Origin: Arsukibacterium tuosuense
GTDB lineage: Bacteria > Pseudomonadota > Gammaproteobacteria > Steroidobacterales > GCA-2729495
Assembly (NCBI GenBank): GCA_945872065.1
Contig: CAMBYH010000014.1
Coordinates: 1 to 38,273, forward strand
Direction: 5' to 3'
DNA: 38,273 nt
Part shown: positions 8,987-17,597 of the stretch, piece after piece
Layout: every line of letters starts with the position of its first letter
Numbering within the stretch: position 1 is the first letter of the stretch
The notes under the pieces: generated by a model
What the model saw: only the letters and a program-made list of their open reading frames with translations
The model's database searches: none
What the model was told of the DNA's origin: nothing
Position numbers and translations under genes: made by a program

Positions 8987-9587
8987 CAGCACGCCGGCGG
9001 GTCTGCCACACGCGGAACCCCAGCAGTACCGCCAGGATCCCGCAATAGATCAGCGGCTCGCGCACGTCCTTCTTCACCAGCCAGTAGAAGTGCCAGCAGC
9101 CGAGGATGGCGATCGGGTACACCAGCTTGTGCAGCGTCAGCCAGCGCGCACCCAGCCGCCGGCGCCAGCCAGCGGTGGACGTCACGGCCAGGGGGCTCAT
9201 CAGCACGATGGCCAGGAAGCCGATCGTGATGAAGGGCCGCTTCACGATGTCTTCAATGATCACGGGCAGGTCCAGGGACCTGTCCAGGAGAAAATACGTT
9301 ACGAAGTGCAGGCCCAGATAGGCAAAGCTCCACAGGCCGAGCAGGCGGCGGAACTGCAATGGCCAGGGCTTGCCCGTGATCCAGCGCAGCGGGGTCATCG
9401 CCAGGGTCAGGAGCAGCAGGCGCAGGCCCCACTCGCCGAGGAAATCCCGGATCTCCAGTTGCGGGTTGGGCCCCAGGCGCAAGCCGCCCACTTCCGCCAG
9501 CTGAAGCATGAGATAAATCAGCGGCAACGCGCAGGCCAGGTGGGCCAGTGGCCGCCAGAACAGACGAACCTGGTGCTGGGTAACCAT
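8976..9587 (-). CDS. msrQ: heme-binding membrane subunit MsrQ
   Basis: This is a 203-residue ferric-reductase-like membrane protein (YedZ/MsrQ) that passes electrons from the quinone pool to periplasmic MsrP. Six hydrophobic helices can be traced, with histidines suited to heme ligation in LGLHFVTYF, LHKLVYP and GCWHFYW. The length agrees with the family. It starts 26 bp after the msrP stop, so msrPQ is one operon in the usual order. No regulatory genes such as hprSR are next to it. Confidence 0.92.
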   Translation of the reverse strand: MVTQHQVRLFWRPLAHLACALPLIYLMLQLAEVGGLRLGPNPQLEIRDFLGEWGLRLLLLTLAMTPLRWITGKPWPLQFRRLLGLWSFAYLGLHFVTYFLLDRSLDLPVIIEDIVKRPFITIGFLAIVLMSPLAVTSTAGWRRRLGARWLTLHKLVYPIAILGCWHFYWLVKKDVREPLIYCGILAVLLGFRVWQTRRRAATT

Positions 9588-9613
9588 GCAGGGCGCCTTT
9601 CGGCCAGACTGGC

Positions 9614-10585
9614 CTAGAAGTTCCTGGCCAGATCGAGGCCTTTGTACAGCGAGGCGACCTGGGCTGCGTAGCCGTTGAAAGGCAGCGTGGGCTGACGCGA
9701 GGCAAACAGGCTCCCGACGCCGGACGCCACGCGCCGCTCCGACGCCTGGCTCCAGCGGGGATGATCCACGGCCGGATTCACGTTGGCATAAAACCCGTAC
9801 TCATCCGGTGCGGAAATATTCCAGGTGGTCGGGGGCTGCTTCTCCGTGAAGCTGATGCGTACGATCGACTTGATGCTCTTGAAGCCGTACTTCCAGGGCA
9901 CTATCAGGCGTATTGGAGCCCCATTCTGATTAGGCAGTTCCACGCCGTAGACGCCCACCACCAGCAGCGTCAGCGGGTGCATTGCTTCTGCCATCGTCAG
10001 GCCTTCCACATAGGGCCAGTCGAGGATGGGGTACTTCTGACCGGGCATTTCCGACGGCCGGACGATGGTTTCAAAGGCAACGTACCTGGCCTTCGAGGTC
10101 GGGTTGTAGCGCTTGAGGACTTCGCCCAGCGGAATTCCCACCCAGGGGATAACCATTGACCAGGCTTCCACGCAGCGGAACCGGTAGATCCGCTCCTCAA
10201 GAGTGTGGGGTTTTACGATGCTGTCGTAGTCAAAGGTGCCGGTGATGCCGGCCTCGCCATCGATCTTTACCTTCCAGGGCTGGGGACGAAACTTGCCCGA
10301 TTTCTCGGCGGGATCGGACTTGTCGGTGCCGAACTCGTAGAAGTTGTTGTAACCGGTGATCTCGTCGAAGGTGTTCGGCGCATCCTTCGTGCTCAGGGAA
10401 CTGGGCCGCACACCGGTCAGGCGCTTGTACTTCGCCGGAATCTCTTCATCGGCCGCTTGAGCCTGGGACAGCAGGGTGCTGGCCCCCAGAAAACCTGCAG
10501 AGCGCAGCAGGGTGCGCCGGTTCAGGAAGACGCTTTCCGGTGTGATCTCGGAGGGCTTTATGTCCGTCGGCTTCCTGATGAGCAT
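9614..10585 (-). CDS. msrP: periplasmic methionine sulfoxide reductase, molybdopterin subunit MsrP
   Basis: This is a 323-residue sulfite-oxidase-fold enzyme that reduces methionine sulfoxide in periplasmic proteins using a molybdenum cofactor. The N-terminus has a twin-arginine signal (NRRTLLRS followed by a hydrophobic stretch and AQA), and the Mo ligand is Cys138 in [17 protein letters not shown] and the C-terminal [14 protein letters not shown] region resemble E. coli MsrP. I prefer ATG 10585, with GAGG about 9 bases before it; GTG 10591 and TTG 10600 are in frame upstream. It is the first gene of the msrPQ operon. Confidence 0.93.
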   Translation of the reverse strand: MLIRKPTDIKPSEITPESVFLNRRTLLRSAGFLGASTLLSQAQAADEEIPAKYKRLTGVRPSSLSTKDAPNTFDEITGYNNFYEFGTDKSDPAEKSGKFRPQPWKVKIDGEAGITGTFDYDSIVKPHTLEERIYRFRCVEAWSMVIPWVGIPLGEVLKRYNPTSKARYVAFETIVRPSEMPGQKYPILDWPYVEGLTMAEAMHPLTLLVVGVYGVELPNQNGAPIRLIVPWKYGFKSIKSIVRISFTEKQPPTTWNISAPDEYGFYANVNPAVDHPRWSQASERRVASGVGSLFASRQPTLPFNGYAAQVASLYKGLDLARNF

Positions 10586-10657
10586 AGCCACGCCTCGCAA
10601 TGGGTGAATAGGGCAGTTAGTTGGGTTTGGACGGGGTAGCTGTCCGCTTCCTTACAG

Positions 10658-11404
10658 TCAGTCCGGCTTTCCCCGGTAGACGCCATTCAGGTCCCAGTCG
10701 TAGTCCACGAACCGGACCCTGAACCCGTCCCGGGCCAGGAGGTCCCTGACCACCGGGTCGCTGACATAACGAGCCAGGTACTTCTGGGTCGAGCCTGCTG
10801 CCGCGACGAAGTCCGCCTCGTACCAGTCGAAGATCCGGGAAAGAAACGCGATCTGGCGTGCTGTGTCGTAGCGGTTCCGCGTGCCGTCATTGGCAAAGGC
10901 CCGGGCGGCTGCCTCGAGCTGGGTATCGAGAGCCGCCGGCGCGAAAGCCTGACTGGCGAGTCGGGGGCAGGAGATGGACGCACAGACGATGGCGAAGTGC
11001 ACCCGCGGCTCGCCGAGCGACAGCAGCCGGTCGTGTTCCAGGTCTTCAAGAGTCGTCCTGGTGCCGAGGAGACTGTATTCCCGACGCTTGAAAAAGGTGT
11101 AGCGGCCGAGCTTCGAGGCGGGGGAGTAACCGTCGAGAATCCCCTGTATGGCGAAGGTGTTGTAGGCGTTGATCAGCAGGGCGAGGCGGGCGCTGCGGTC
11201 GTCGAGGCTGGCGTCCTCCGCAGTGGCCAGCCCGGCAACGTAGCGGCTGAAGGCCGGGTCGGCCCTGATGCCGTCGTAGTCGACAAAGCCATTGCTCACG
11301 TTGCGGAGCAGGACCGCGTCGAGATCATCCCGACCGGGCAGTGCCGCTGTGGCCGACAGGCCAAGCAGGCAAAGGACAAGGAGACTGAGTGCGGGTCTGA
11401 GCAT
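10658..11404 (-). CDS. DUF547 exported protein
   Basis: This is a 248-residue protein with a signal peptide (cleavage near SATAA, residue 20) and a full DUF547 domain: LLINAYNTFAIQGIL, VHFAIVCASISCPRL and the C-terminal YDWDLN. The conserved Cys and His suggest a thiol-active fold, but the family has no established reaction. I see no Shine-Dalgarno before the ATG. A TAGAAT box ends only five bases upstream of it, so the mRNA may be leaderless. It lies between msrP and a TPR/TonB_C gene on the same strand, with gaps of 72 and 64 bases. Confidence 0.85.
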   Translation of the reverse strand: MLRPALSLLVLCLLGLSATAALPGRDDLDAVLLRNVSNGFVDYDGIRADPAFSRYVAGLATAEDASLDDRSARLALLINAYNTFAIQGILDGYSPASKLGRYTFFKRREYSLLGTRTTLEDLEHDRLLSLGEPRVHFAIVCASISCPRLASQAFAPAALDTQLEAAARAFANDGTRNRYDTARQIAFLSRIFDWYEADFVAAAGSTQKYLARYVSDPVVRDLLARDGFRVRFVDYDWDLNGVYRGKPD

Positions 11405-11468
11405 GGTCTATTCTAAGCACAGGTTGTGCCGGCCTGACGAAAGTAGTGTAGTCGTCCGCTAAACCGTC

Positions 11469-12854
11469 TCAGGTGCCTTCGCCTGACGTCGGTTGCTCCA
11501 GGGGCTTGTTGTCGTCTGCGGCTGGTTTGGCCTCCGTGGATTCAAGCTTCTTCGGCGCAAAGCGAAACTCGTGGCGCAGGATCAGCCCCGAAGTGTCCAC
11601 GGGTGCTCCAGCCACATAGCGCGGCCTGAACAGCGTGAGATTTGCCGCCCGGGTCACGCCTTGCTCCAGAAGATTGGCCGGATCTGCCTCGATAACGGTG
11701 GCGTCAGTGACCCGACCGAGCTGATTCACGCCGTAGCGGACCACGACGAAGCCGGGTTGGAGGTCTTTGGTCTGAACAGGAGCCGCATTCCGCTTTGGCG
11801 GCGGGTAGATCGCTGGCAGTCCCGGACCCATGATCCGCACGGGCTGGGAGAAATACTCATCCCGCTGCATTTCCAGCCCCGGATCTGTCGACAGCGCCTG
11901 CCACGCCTCCTGATAGCGGGCAGACGCAGTGTTTCGCTTGTCCCACATCATGTAGAGGTCGCCAAGCTTCACGAGGACGCGGGCGCGCTGGGACTGATCC
12001 TGCGGCTCCTGCTGCTGCACGATAGCGAGGGCCATCCGGAGCATCATGCTGCTCATCGGCAGCAGCGTCTCGGCCGACTGGGTGGAGTCCGGCTCCGGGG
12101 GCAGCAGTGCCTGCTGACGGTAGGTCTCGGCAATGGCGAGCAGGGGATCGACGAGTTCCGGCGAGTCCTCGCCCTTGGCTTTCTCGACCACCCGCGCCGC
12201 ATTCTGATAAGCCAGGCGGGCAGCCTCGGACTGGTTCGTCCGGTCATACCAGCGGCCGAGCTTTTCGAGAGCTGCCACGAACTCCAGGGTTTCCTTACCC
12301 AGCTTGCGCTGCTGAATGTAGGCCTCAGCTTCCTGGTGAAAGTTGGCCTTCTCCAGGTTCTTCTGGCCCAGATAGCCCTCAGACAAGCCATCCCGGATCG
12401 GCATCTGTTCCAGGTTGTAGAAGCCCTCATTCACGTGGTTGACGCGCAGGGCCCGTTCGTAGGCTGCCGTCGCCAGGGCGTACTGCTCGCTCCGCATCAG
12501 GGTTTCGCCCAGTCCCACCAGCGGGTTGGCCAGGCGCGGCGACAGGTACCCCTCGCGCAGCTCCAGCAGGCTGATGGCGGCCTGGTAGTTCGCTTCCGCG
12601 TCCTGAAGGTCCCCGTTGCGGACTTGGGCGGTGGCCAGGTTGATCAGGGGAGCCGCGAGCTCGACGCTGCTATCGCCGAACTCCTGTTGAGTCAGGGTCA
12701 GCACTTCCCGGGCGGCGGTAATGGCCTCGGCGTTGCGCCCTTCGGTCATCAGACGCAGGAAGCGCTCGTTGGCAGCGGAACTGTCATCGGCCGCAACGAC
12801 CCCAACTCCCGGGGCGAGGAGAAGCAGTGCAGCGACGACGGCCAGGATGCGCAT
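11469..12854 (-). CDS. TPR protein with C-terminal TonB-like domain
   Basis: This is a 461-residue exported protein. A signal peptide covers residues 1-22, followed by several tetratricopeptide repeats (about 40-300). A C-terminal TonB_C-like domain follows (about 345-435), with [21 protein letters not shown] and the basic LFRPRYVAG region. No proline-rich spanning linker or membrane anchor is present, so it is unlikely to be a classical TonB; a periplasmic scaffold or outer-membrane-associated role is more likely. ATG 12854 is preferred over TTG 12899 because the signal peptide starts there. Tandem 13-bp repeats lie just upstream, in the intergenic space shared with msrA. Confidence 0.75.
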   Translation of the reverse strand: MRILAVVAALLLLAPGVGVVAADDSSAANERFLRLMTEGRNAEAITAAREVLTLTQQEFGDSSVELAAPLINLATAQVRNGDLQDAEANYQAAISLLELREGYLSPRLANPLVGLGETLMRSEQYALATAAYERALRVNHVNEGFYNLEQMPIRDGLSEGYLGQKNLEKANFHQEAEAYIQQRKLGKETLEFVAALEKLGRWYDRTNQSEAARLAYQNAARVVEKAKGEDSPELVDPLLAIAETYRQQALLPPEPDSTQSAETLLPMSSMMLRMALAIVQQQEPQDQSQRARVLVKLGDLYMMWDKRNTASARYQEAWQALSTDPGLEMQRDEYFSQPVRIMGPGLPAIYPPPKRNAAPVQTKDLQPGFVVVRYGVNQLGRVTDATVIEADPANLLEQGVTRAANLTLFRPRYVAGAPVDTSGLILRHEFRFAPKKLESTEAKPAADDNKPLEQPTSGEGT

Positions 12855-12866
12855 GGTCTGCAAAGT

Positions 12867-12896
12867 TAACAGAGGTACCGTAACAGAGGTACCTCT
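12867..12896. repeat. tandem 13-bp repeat and palindrome in divergent promoter region
   Basis: TAACAGAGGTACC occurs twice (12867-12879 and 12881-12893), separated by one G. The second copy continues into AGAGGTACCTCT (12885-12896), a perfect 12-bp palindrome. The array lies in the 94-bp gap between the divergent TPR/TonB_C gene and msrA. It could be a repressor or activator operator with a 14-bp repeat period, or chance. No known regulator consensus comes to mind. Confidence 0.6.
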
Positions 12897-12948
12897 CAAC
12901 GCCCCGCTTATGGCAATCTCAGTTCAACCGAACTTCGAGGTCTGTCCG

Positions 12949-13584
<636 letters not shown>

Positions 13585-13604
13585 CGGTCACAAAAGTGTG
13601 ACCG
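13585..13604. other. hairpin after msrA
   Basis: CGGTCACA (13585-13592) and TGTGACCG (13597-13604) form a perfect 8-bp stem with an AAAG loop, starting right after the msrA stop codon. No T-tract follows on either strand, so it is not a clear intrinsic terminator. It may protect the 3' end of the mRNA or help Rho-dependent ending. Confidence 0.5.
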
Positions 13605-13683
13605 CCGCCCGACGGTTGCGGGGATCGACCCCTAGTATGGCGAGGGTGCCTGCCGGCCGGGTGCCGGCCGCAAGGGTCTGCCT

Positions 13684-15012
13684 GTGCTTCTCAAACGGCT
13701 CAAGATCGAAACCTCCAACCTCGAGTGCGGCATGTATGTGGCGCAGCTCGATCGCCCGTGGCTGGAAACACCGTTTCTCTTCAAGGGTTTCGAGATCCGG
13801 GACGACAAGGAGCTGCGGCTGCTGCGGAATTTCTGCAAGCACGTCTATGTGGACGCAACCCAGGGCTCCGTGCCGCAGAAAAAGGTGATGGAGGCGCGCA
13901 GCAGGGCGGAGAAATACACCCAGTCCCTGGCCGCCCCGGCCACCCGCCTGGAACATGCCATGCGGCCCAGTCTCACGCGCCGCCTCGTCGATGCCCTGGC
14001 CCGGCTCGACCGGACGGGCACCCTCGCCACCTTTTTCCAGACGAAGCACTACCGGAATGCCGTTCCCACCCGCCTTGAAGTGCCGAAGGCGGCGGTGGCC
14101 TACGACACGGCTGCCGCGGTTCTGCAGGATGTCCTCGAGCAGTTTCAGCAGGGCCGGGGGCTCGACACGCCGCGCTTGAAGGTCGCGGCCGGCCCACTCA
14201 TCGACAGCATTCTGCGCAACCAGGACACCATGGCCTGGCTGGTCTGTCTCCGTAAACGGGACACGTCCGGTTCCCAACGCTCCATCGGCAGTGCGGTGTG
14301 GGCAGTGATCCTGGGGCGCCATCTGGGCTTTGAACGACCAGGCCTCGAGACGCTGGCCTTGGGCGGCATGCTGCTGGACCTCGGCAACGCGAAACTGCCG
14401 CCGGACGTTCTCGCCAAACCGGGCCCGCTGGATGACGTCGAGCGCGTCATCGTCAAGAAACACGTGGCTGTCGGCCTCGACCTGGTCAAGAACGCCCTCG
14501 GTCTGAATGCGGACGTGCTCGCCATGATCCAGCATCATCACGAGCGGCATGACGGCTCGGGCTACCCGAAGGGCTTCCAGGGCGCCGACGTGCCGGTGTT
14601 CGGGCGCATTGCCGGGCTGATCGACTGCTTCGACGCCATGACGACCAAGCGGCCCTACGCGCCCGCCAAATCCGCCTACGATGCCGTGCGTGAACTGAAC
14701 GCCCTGTCCGGCTCCGGCTTTCAGCGGGAGCTGGTGGAGCAGTTCGTGCAGGCGGTGGGTATGTTTCCGACCGGCTCGCTGGTGGAGCTGAACACCGGCG
14801 AGGTGGCCGTCGTCGTGGAACAGAACCGGGTACAGCGGCTGCGACCGAAGCTGATGCTGTTGCGCACCGCCGCCAAGACGCCCGTGAGCCGGCACGCACT
14901 GCTGGATCTCAAGGCCAGGCCCGCGGGTGGCGATAGCGACGATGCCCGCTGGATTATCCGGGGCCTGGAACCCGGGGCCTTTGGCCTCGATCCGAAGGAT
15001 TACTTCGGGTAA
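13684..15012 (+). CDS. DUF3391/HD-GYP domain protein (degenerate HD)
   Basis: This is a 442-residue protein with an N-terminal DUF3391 domain (about 1-130: ECGMYVAQLDRPW) and an HD-GYP domain (about 190-370) of the class that hydrolyses cyclic di-GMP. HHHERHDGSGYPKG (284-297) is intact. The HD dyad is changed: LLDLGNAK, with Leu231 in place of the metal-binding His and Asp232 kept. It also has Asn where the usual Lys of DIGK stands. Metal binding and activity may therefore differ. The GTG start is the first in a region without a clear ribosome site. It is paralogous to the gene at 28356-29570. A YceI-like lipoprotein follows after 33 bases. Confidence 0.85.
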   Translation: MLLKRLKIETSNLECGMYVAQLDRPWLETPFLFKGFEIRDDKELRLLRNFCKHVYVDATQGSVPQKKVMEARSRAEKYTQSLAAPATRLEHAMRPSLTRRLVDALARLDRTGTLATFFQTKHYRNAVPTRLEVPKAAVAYDTAAAVLQDVLEQFQQGRGLDTPRLKVAAGPLIDSILRNQDTMAWLVCLRKRDTSGSQRSIGSAVWAVILGRHLGFERPGLETLALGGMLLDLGNAKLPPDVLAKPGPLDDVERVIVKKHVAVGLDLVKNALGLNADVLAMIQHHHERHDGSGYPKGFQGADVPVFGRIAGLIDCFDAMTTKRPYAPAKSAYDAVRELNALSGSGFQRELVEQFVQAVGMFPTGSLVELNTGEVAVVVEQNRVQRLRPKLMLLRTAAKTPVSRHALLDLKARPAGGDSDDARWIIRGLEPGAFGLDPKDYFG

Positions 15013-15045
15013 TACTGGCCGCCCCTTCTGCCAGGTTGCGAGCCT

Positions 15046-15780
15046 ATGCCGCTGTTGCCAGCCCAATCCTCCGGCCGCTCTGCCACCCTGCTGCTCCTTT
15101 CGGCCCTGATCCTGCTCCAGTCGGGCTGTCGTCCCGTACGGGAGCCCGCGCCCATCCCACCGGGTGAACAGGGAGCCATGCCGGCGGCCAGTCTGGAAGT
15201 CCCGGCCGGCTACACCCGCTACCGCGTCATATCCGCCGAATCGGAAGTCCGGGTGCTGGTGTATCGGGACGGACCCATGGCGCGGCTTGGCCACAATCAC
15301 GTGTTGAGCAGCCGGTCCCTACAGGGCGATGTTCTCCTCGGCAACAAGGGTCAAGAGCCGCAGGTCAGCCTGGTGCTGCCCGTCGCGAGTTTCTCCGTGG
15401 ACCAGACGGCGCTGCGTGCGGAAGAGGGCGAGGACTTTCCCGGCGCGGTGGATGCAGACGCGATCAGCGGCACCAGCAAAAACCTGCTGAGTGAACCACT
15501 ACTGGATGCCGCCCGTTTTCCCGAGATCCGGCTGAAGAGCCAGAAGGTTACGGGCAGCGGACCTGACTACATCATGGCCGTCGCGATTGAGGTGAAGGGC
15601 CAGAGCCATGACCTGCAGGTGCCGGTGCGGGTTGAACAGAGCACGAACCAACTGCGGGCGACCGGTGCGTTCACCGTGACCCACGAGCAACTCGGCCTGA
15701 TACCGTTCACGGTGATGGGCGGGCTGCTGTCCGTCAGGGATGAGATGCGGGTGCGATTCCGGATCGTGGCGCGGCCTTGA
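15046..15780 (+). CDS. YceI-like lipoprotein
   Basis: This is a 244-residue lipoprotein with signal peptide and lipobox QSGC (Cys28). The body is a YceI-like beta-barrel fold that in relatives binds isoprenoid quinones or amphiphilic molecules: ARLGHNHVLSSRSLQGDV, ISGTSKNLLSEPLLDAARFP and VKGQSHDLQVPVRVE follow the family pattern. It probably sits in the periplasm on a membrane leaflet. It follows the HD-GYP gene closely and may be cotranscribed. The ligand cannot be inferred. Confidence 0.75.
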   Translation: MPLLPAQSSGRSATLLLLSALILLQSGCRPVREPAPIPPGEQGAMPAASLEVPAGYTRYRVISAESEVRVLVYRDGPMARLGHNHVLSSRSLQGDVLLGNKGQEPQVSLVLPVASFSVDQTALRAEEGEDFPGAVDADAISGTSKNLLSEPLLDAARFPEIRLKSQKVTGSGPDYIMAVAIEVKGQSHDLQVPVRVEQSTNQLRATGAFTVTHEQLGLIPFTVMGGLLSVRDEMRVRFRIVARP

Positions 15781-15828
15781 CACTGCTGTTCCGTAGCTGA
15801 GCCCGCGGCTCTACAACCCCACCAGGCC

Positions 15829-17112
15829 TCAAACCCGCACGTGCTCCCCGCCTATCCGGCGCACGTCCTGCTCCGCAAGCCCTGCCATCCGGGCAAAGTC
15901 TGGCCAGGCAGCCACAGCCTCCTGAACGGACCTGAGGATGCGCGGAGCCCGGCCGATGCCGAACCGGTCTGCAACGGTCAGCAGATCGTCCCGCGTGATG
16001 CCGGCAAACCTGCCGTTCACGGACTTCAGGTGCTGGTAGGTCCATTCGCCCTTCGGGTTGTAGGCAAAGGTCACGTCGTAGGCGGGCGCGAGTTGCCAGC
16101 GGCCACCCTCAGGAAGAAGAAAGGCGAAGTTCTTCGTGTGATCGTCGCAGTTTCTCGCCAGCACATTGAAAGCGATCCTGCGGAAGGCCTCCTCCAGTGC
16201 GTCTGGCCCAAGACCCAGTTCCACCAGCGTCTGAAGGTACTGGTTGTAGTCGTGGGTCGCCTTCTGCCTGAAGTCCAGGTGGCGGAGCGCGCACAGGCTT
16301 TGCAGGTGAAGCTTCTGGTTGCCGTCCCGGTCGAAGCGCCGCGTCATGAAGTGCGCCCGGCCGTTCTCTTCCAGCAGCCGGCAGGGCGCCATCTGGATCC
16401 CCGCCGCCTGGGCCATCAGGGCGTAGGCGTACTCGATGCGGCCGTAGCTTTGTGTTGAACCCAGTTCCCGGTCACTGCCGATACCATCGAATTTCAGCAG
16501 CCAATGCTCAAAGCCCGGCTCCGTTTCGAAGAGTCCGGCGCGCATCTCGAGGGTGACCGGATTCCAGGCGACGGTCGCCTTGGCCCGGGCGCCGCCCGCG
16601 GAAGTGCCCACCTGGATGATCTGCTTCAGGGCTGCGCTCGCGTTCCGGTCGCTGTTCAGTTCGCCATGAATCGCCTGACGGGCACTTTCCACCAGCCGGG
16701 ACAGTTGCACGGCCGTGCTGCTCTTCGCTGTAGGCCCCCGCACCGGGCGGAACTCCAGGGCACCCAGGCCCCGTTTGCCCATGTAGGCGAGGCGATCGAG
16801 CGGGGTGATGGCGTCCTTGCTGATGCCCCGGGTGGCCATCCAGGCATCGATCAGGCCGTTGCCGAAATCGTCCGGCAGCGCGTCCGCCAGCATGGCGGGC
16901 AGGCGCTGGAAGGTGGCGGTTGGCAGGTCGGTGAAGATGAAGGCGTTGCCTGCCGCCGACAAGGGCATGGTCAGCGGCGCCAGTTCAATTCCGGAGGCGA
17001 TGAATTCCGGCGCGTACTCGAAGGCGTAGTAGTCAAGCTGCGGGTCCCGGGCGAGGGCGCCGACGAGGCGCCCCCAGATTCTGACCTCGACGACGCTGAC
17101 CTTCCGGTACAT
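15829..17112 (-). CDS. hipA: HipA-family serine/threonine kinase toxin
   Basis: This is a 427-residue HipA-like kinase. The N-terminal subdomain and glycine-rich loop GTSAGGARAK (169-178) lead to the kinase core. The catalytic NCDDHTKN (Asn321, Asp323, Asn328) and the metal-binding PAYDVTF are intact, so it should be active. Relatives phosphorylate aminoacyl-tRNA synthetases and cause dormancy. It follows the HTH antitoxin gene by 16 bp, the usual hipBA order. The length and single-chain form resemble E. coli HipA rather than split HipST systems. The target is unknown. Confidence 0.92.
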   Translation of the reverse strand: MYRKVSVVEVRIWGRLVGALARDPQLDYYAFEYAPEFIASGIELAPLTMPLSAAGNAFIFTDLPTATFQRLPAMLADALPDDFGNGLIDAWMATRGISKDAITPLDRLAYMGKRGLGALEFRPVRGPTAKSSTAVQLSRLVESARQAIHGELNSDRNASAALKQIIQVGTSAGGARAKATVAWNPVTLEMRAGLFETEPGFEHWLLKFDGIGSDRELGSTQSYGRIEYAYALMAQAAGIQMAPCRLLEENGRAHFMTRRFDRDGNQKLHLQSLCALRHLDFRQKATHDYNQYLQTLVELGLGPDALEEAFRRIAFNVLARNCDDHTKNFAFLLPEGGRWQLAPAYDVTFAYNPKGEWTYQHLKSVNGRFAGITRDDLLTVADRFGIGRAPRILRSVQEAVAAWPDFARMAGLAEQDVRRIGGEHVRV

Positions 17113-17128
17113 GGAACGGGAGTTGTCG

Positions 17129-17446
17129 TCAGCGCCCGGCGGTCGAGGTGGTCCGGCGGGAAGACGCGCGTTGACGCGGGGCTTTCTGCTTCAGCATCTG
17201 CAGCGGACTGATGGAGATCGTGGGTGAGAGGCTCGCGATCCAGTCCAGGCGGTCCAGTGCGCGAAGTACCTTGAGCAGGGTTTTGAGCGTTGACCCTTTG
17301 CCGGATTCCACGTTTTTCAGGGCACTGAGGGCCACGCCGGCCTGCTCCGCAAGGGCCTGCTGGTCCACATTCCGGCGCAGGCGCAGCGCCCGGATCTGCA
17401 GGCCCAACTGGGCTTCCAGTTCTTCTGTCGTATTTGAGGATGGCAT
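17129..17446 (-). CDS. hipB: HipB-like XRE-family antitoxin
   Basis: This is a 105-residue DNA-binding protein with an XRE-type helix-turn-helix (about 14-70: LGLQIRALRLRRNVDQQALAEQAGVA in outline, then SALKNVESGKGSTLKTLL). It should repress its own operon and neutralise HipA. The C-terminal tail is basic and serine-rich and longer than in E. coli HipB. ATG 17446 is the first start after the AT-rich promoter region. Confidence 0.88.
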   Translation of the reverse strand: MPSSNTTEELEAQLGLQIRALRLRRNVDQQALAEQAGVALSALKNVESGKGSTLKTLLKVLRALDRLDWIASLSPTISISPLQMLKQKAPRQRASSRRTTSTAGR

Positions 17447-17597
17447 TTGTAGATCTAAGAACAGCTATTGAATCTGAAAGGCTACACTAAGGCTGTTAAA
17501 ACATCCATAGAGTATTTCTAATTAATAGTTCGAAATAAGGCTATAAATTATCTAAATGAATCTATTAGCTCTATAAAGAGCCATTATGCTCCGTTCG
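17447..17597 (-). promoter_or_regulatory. AT-rich hipBA promoter and operator region
   Basis: This 151-bp gap is strikingly AT-rich compared with its surroundings. It contains AACAGC (17460-17465) facing GCTGTT (17492-17497) across 26 bp, three copies of AAGGCT, and GCTCT-ATAA-AGAGC near the left end of the radical SAM gene. These are candidate HipB operators. The -10/-35 boxes cannot be fixed because many TATA-like sequences occur. Confidence 0.55.

Noticed and set aside
13585-13604. CRP site at the msrA 3' hairpin
   Set aside because: The half-sites are in inverted order (TCACA...TGTGA), not TGTGA-N6-TCACA, and it lies at a gene end.
13605-13683. Cyclic-di-GMP riboswitch upstream of the first HD-GYP gene
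   Set aside because: The leader has GC-rich repeats (TGCCGGCCG twice) but lacks the conserved GEMM core and tetraloop pattern, and is too short.
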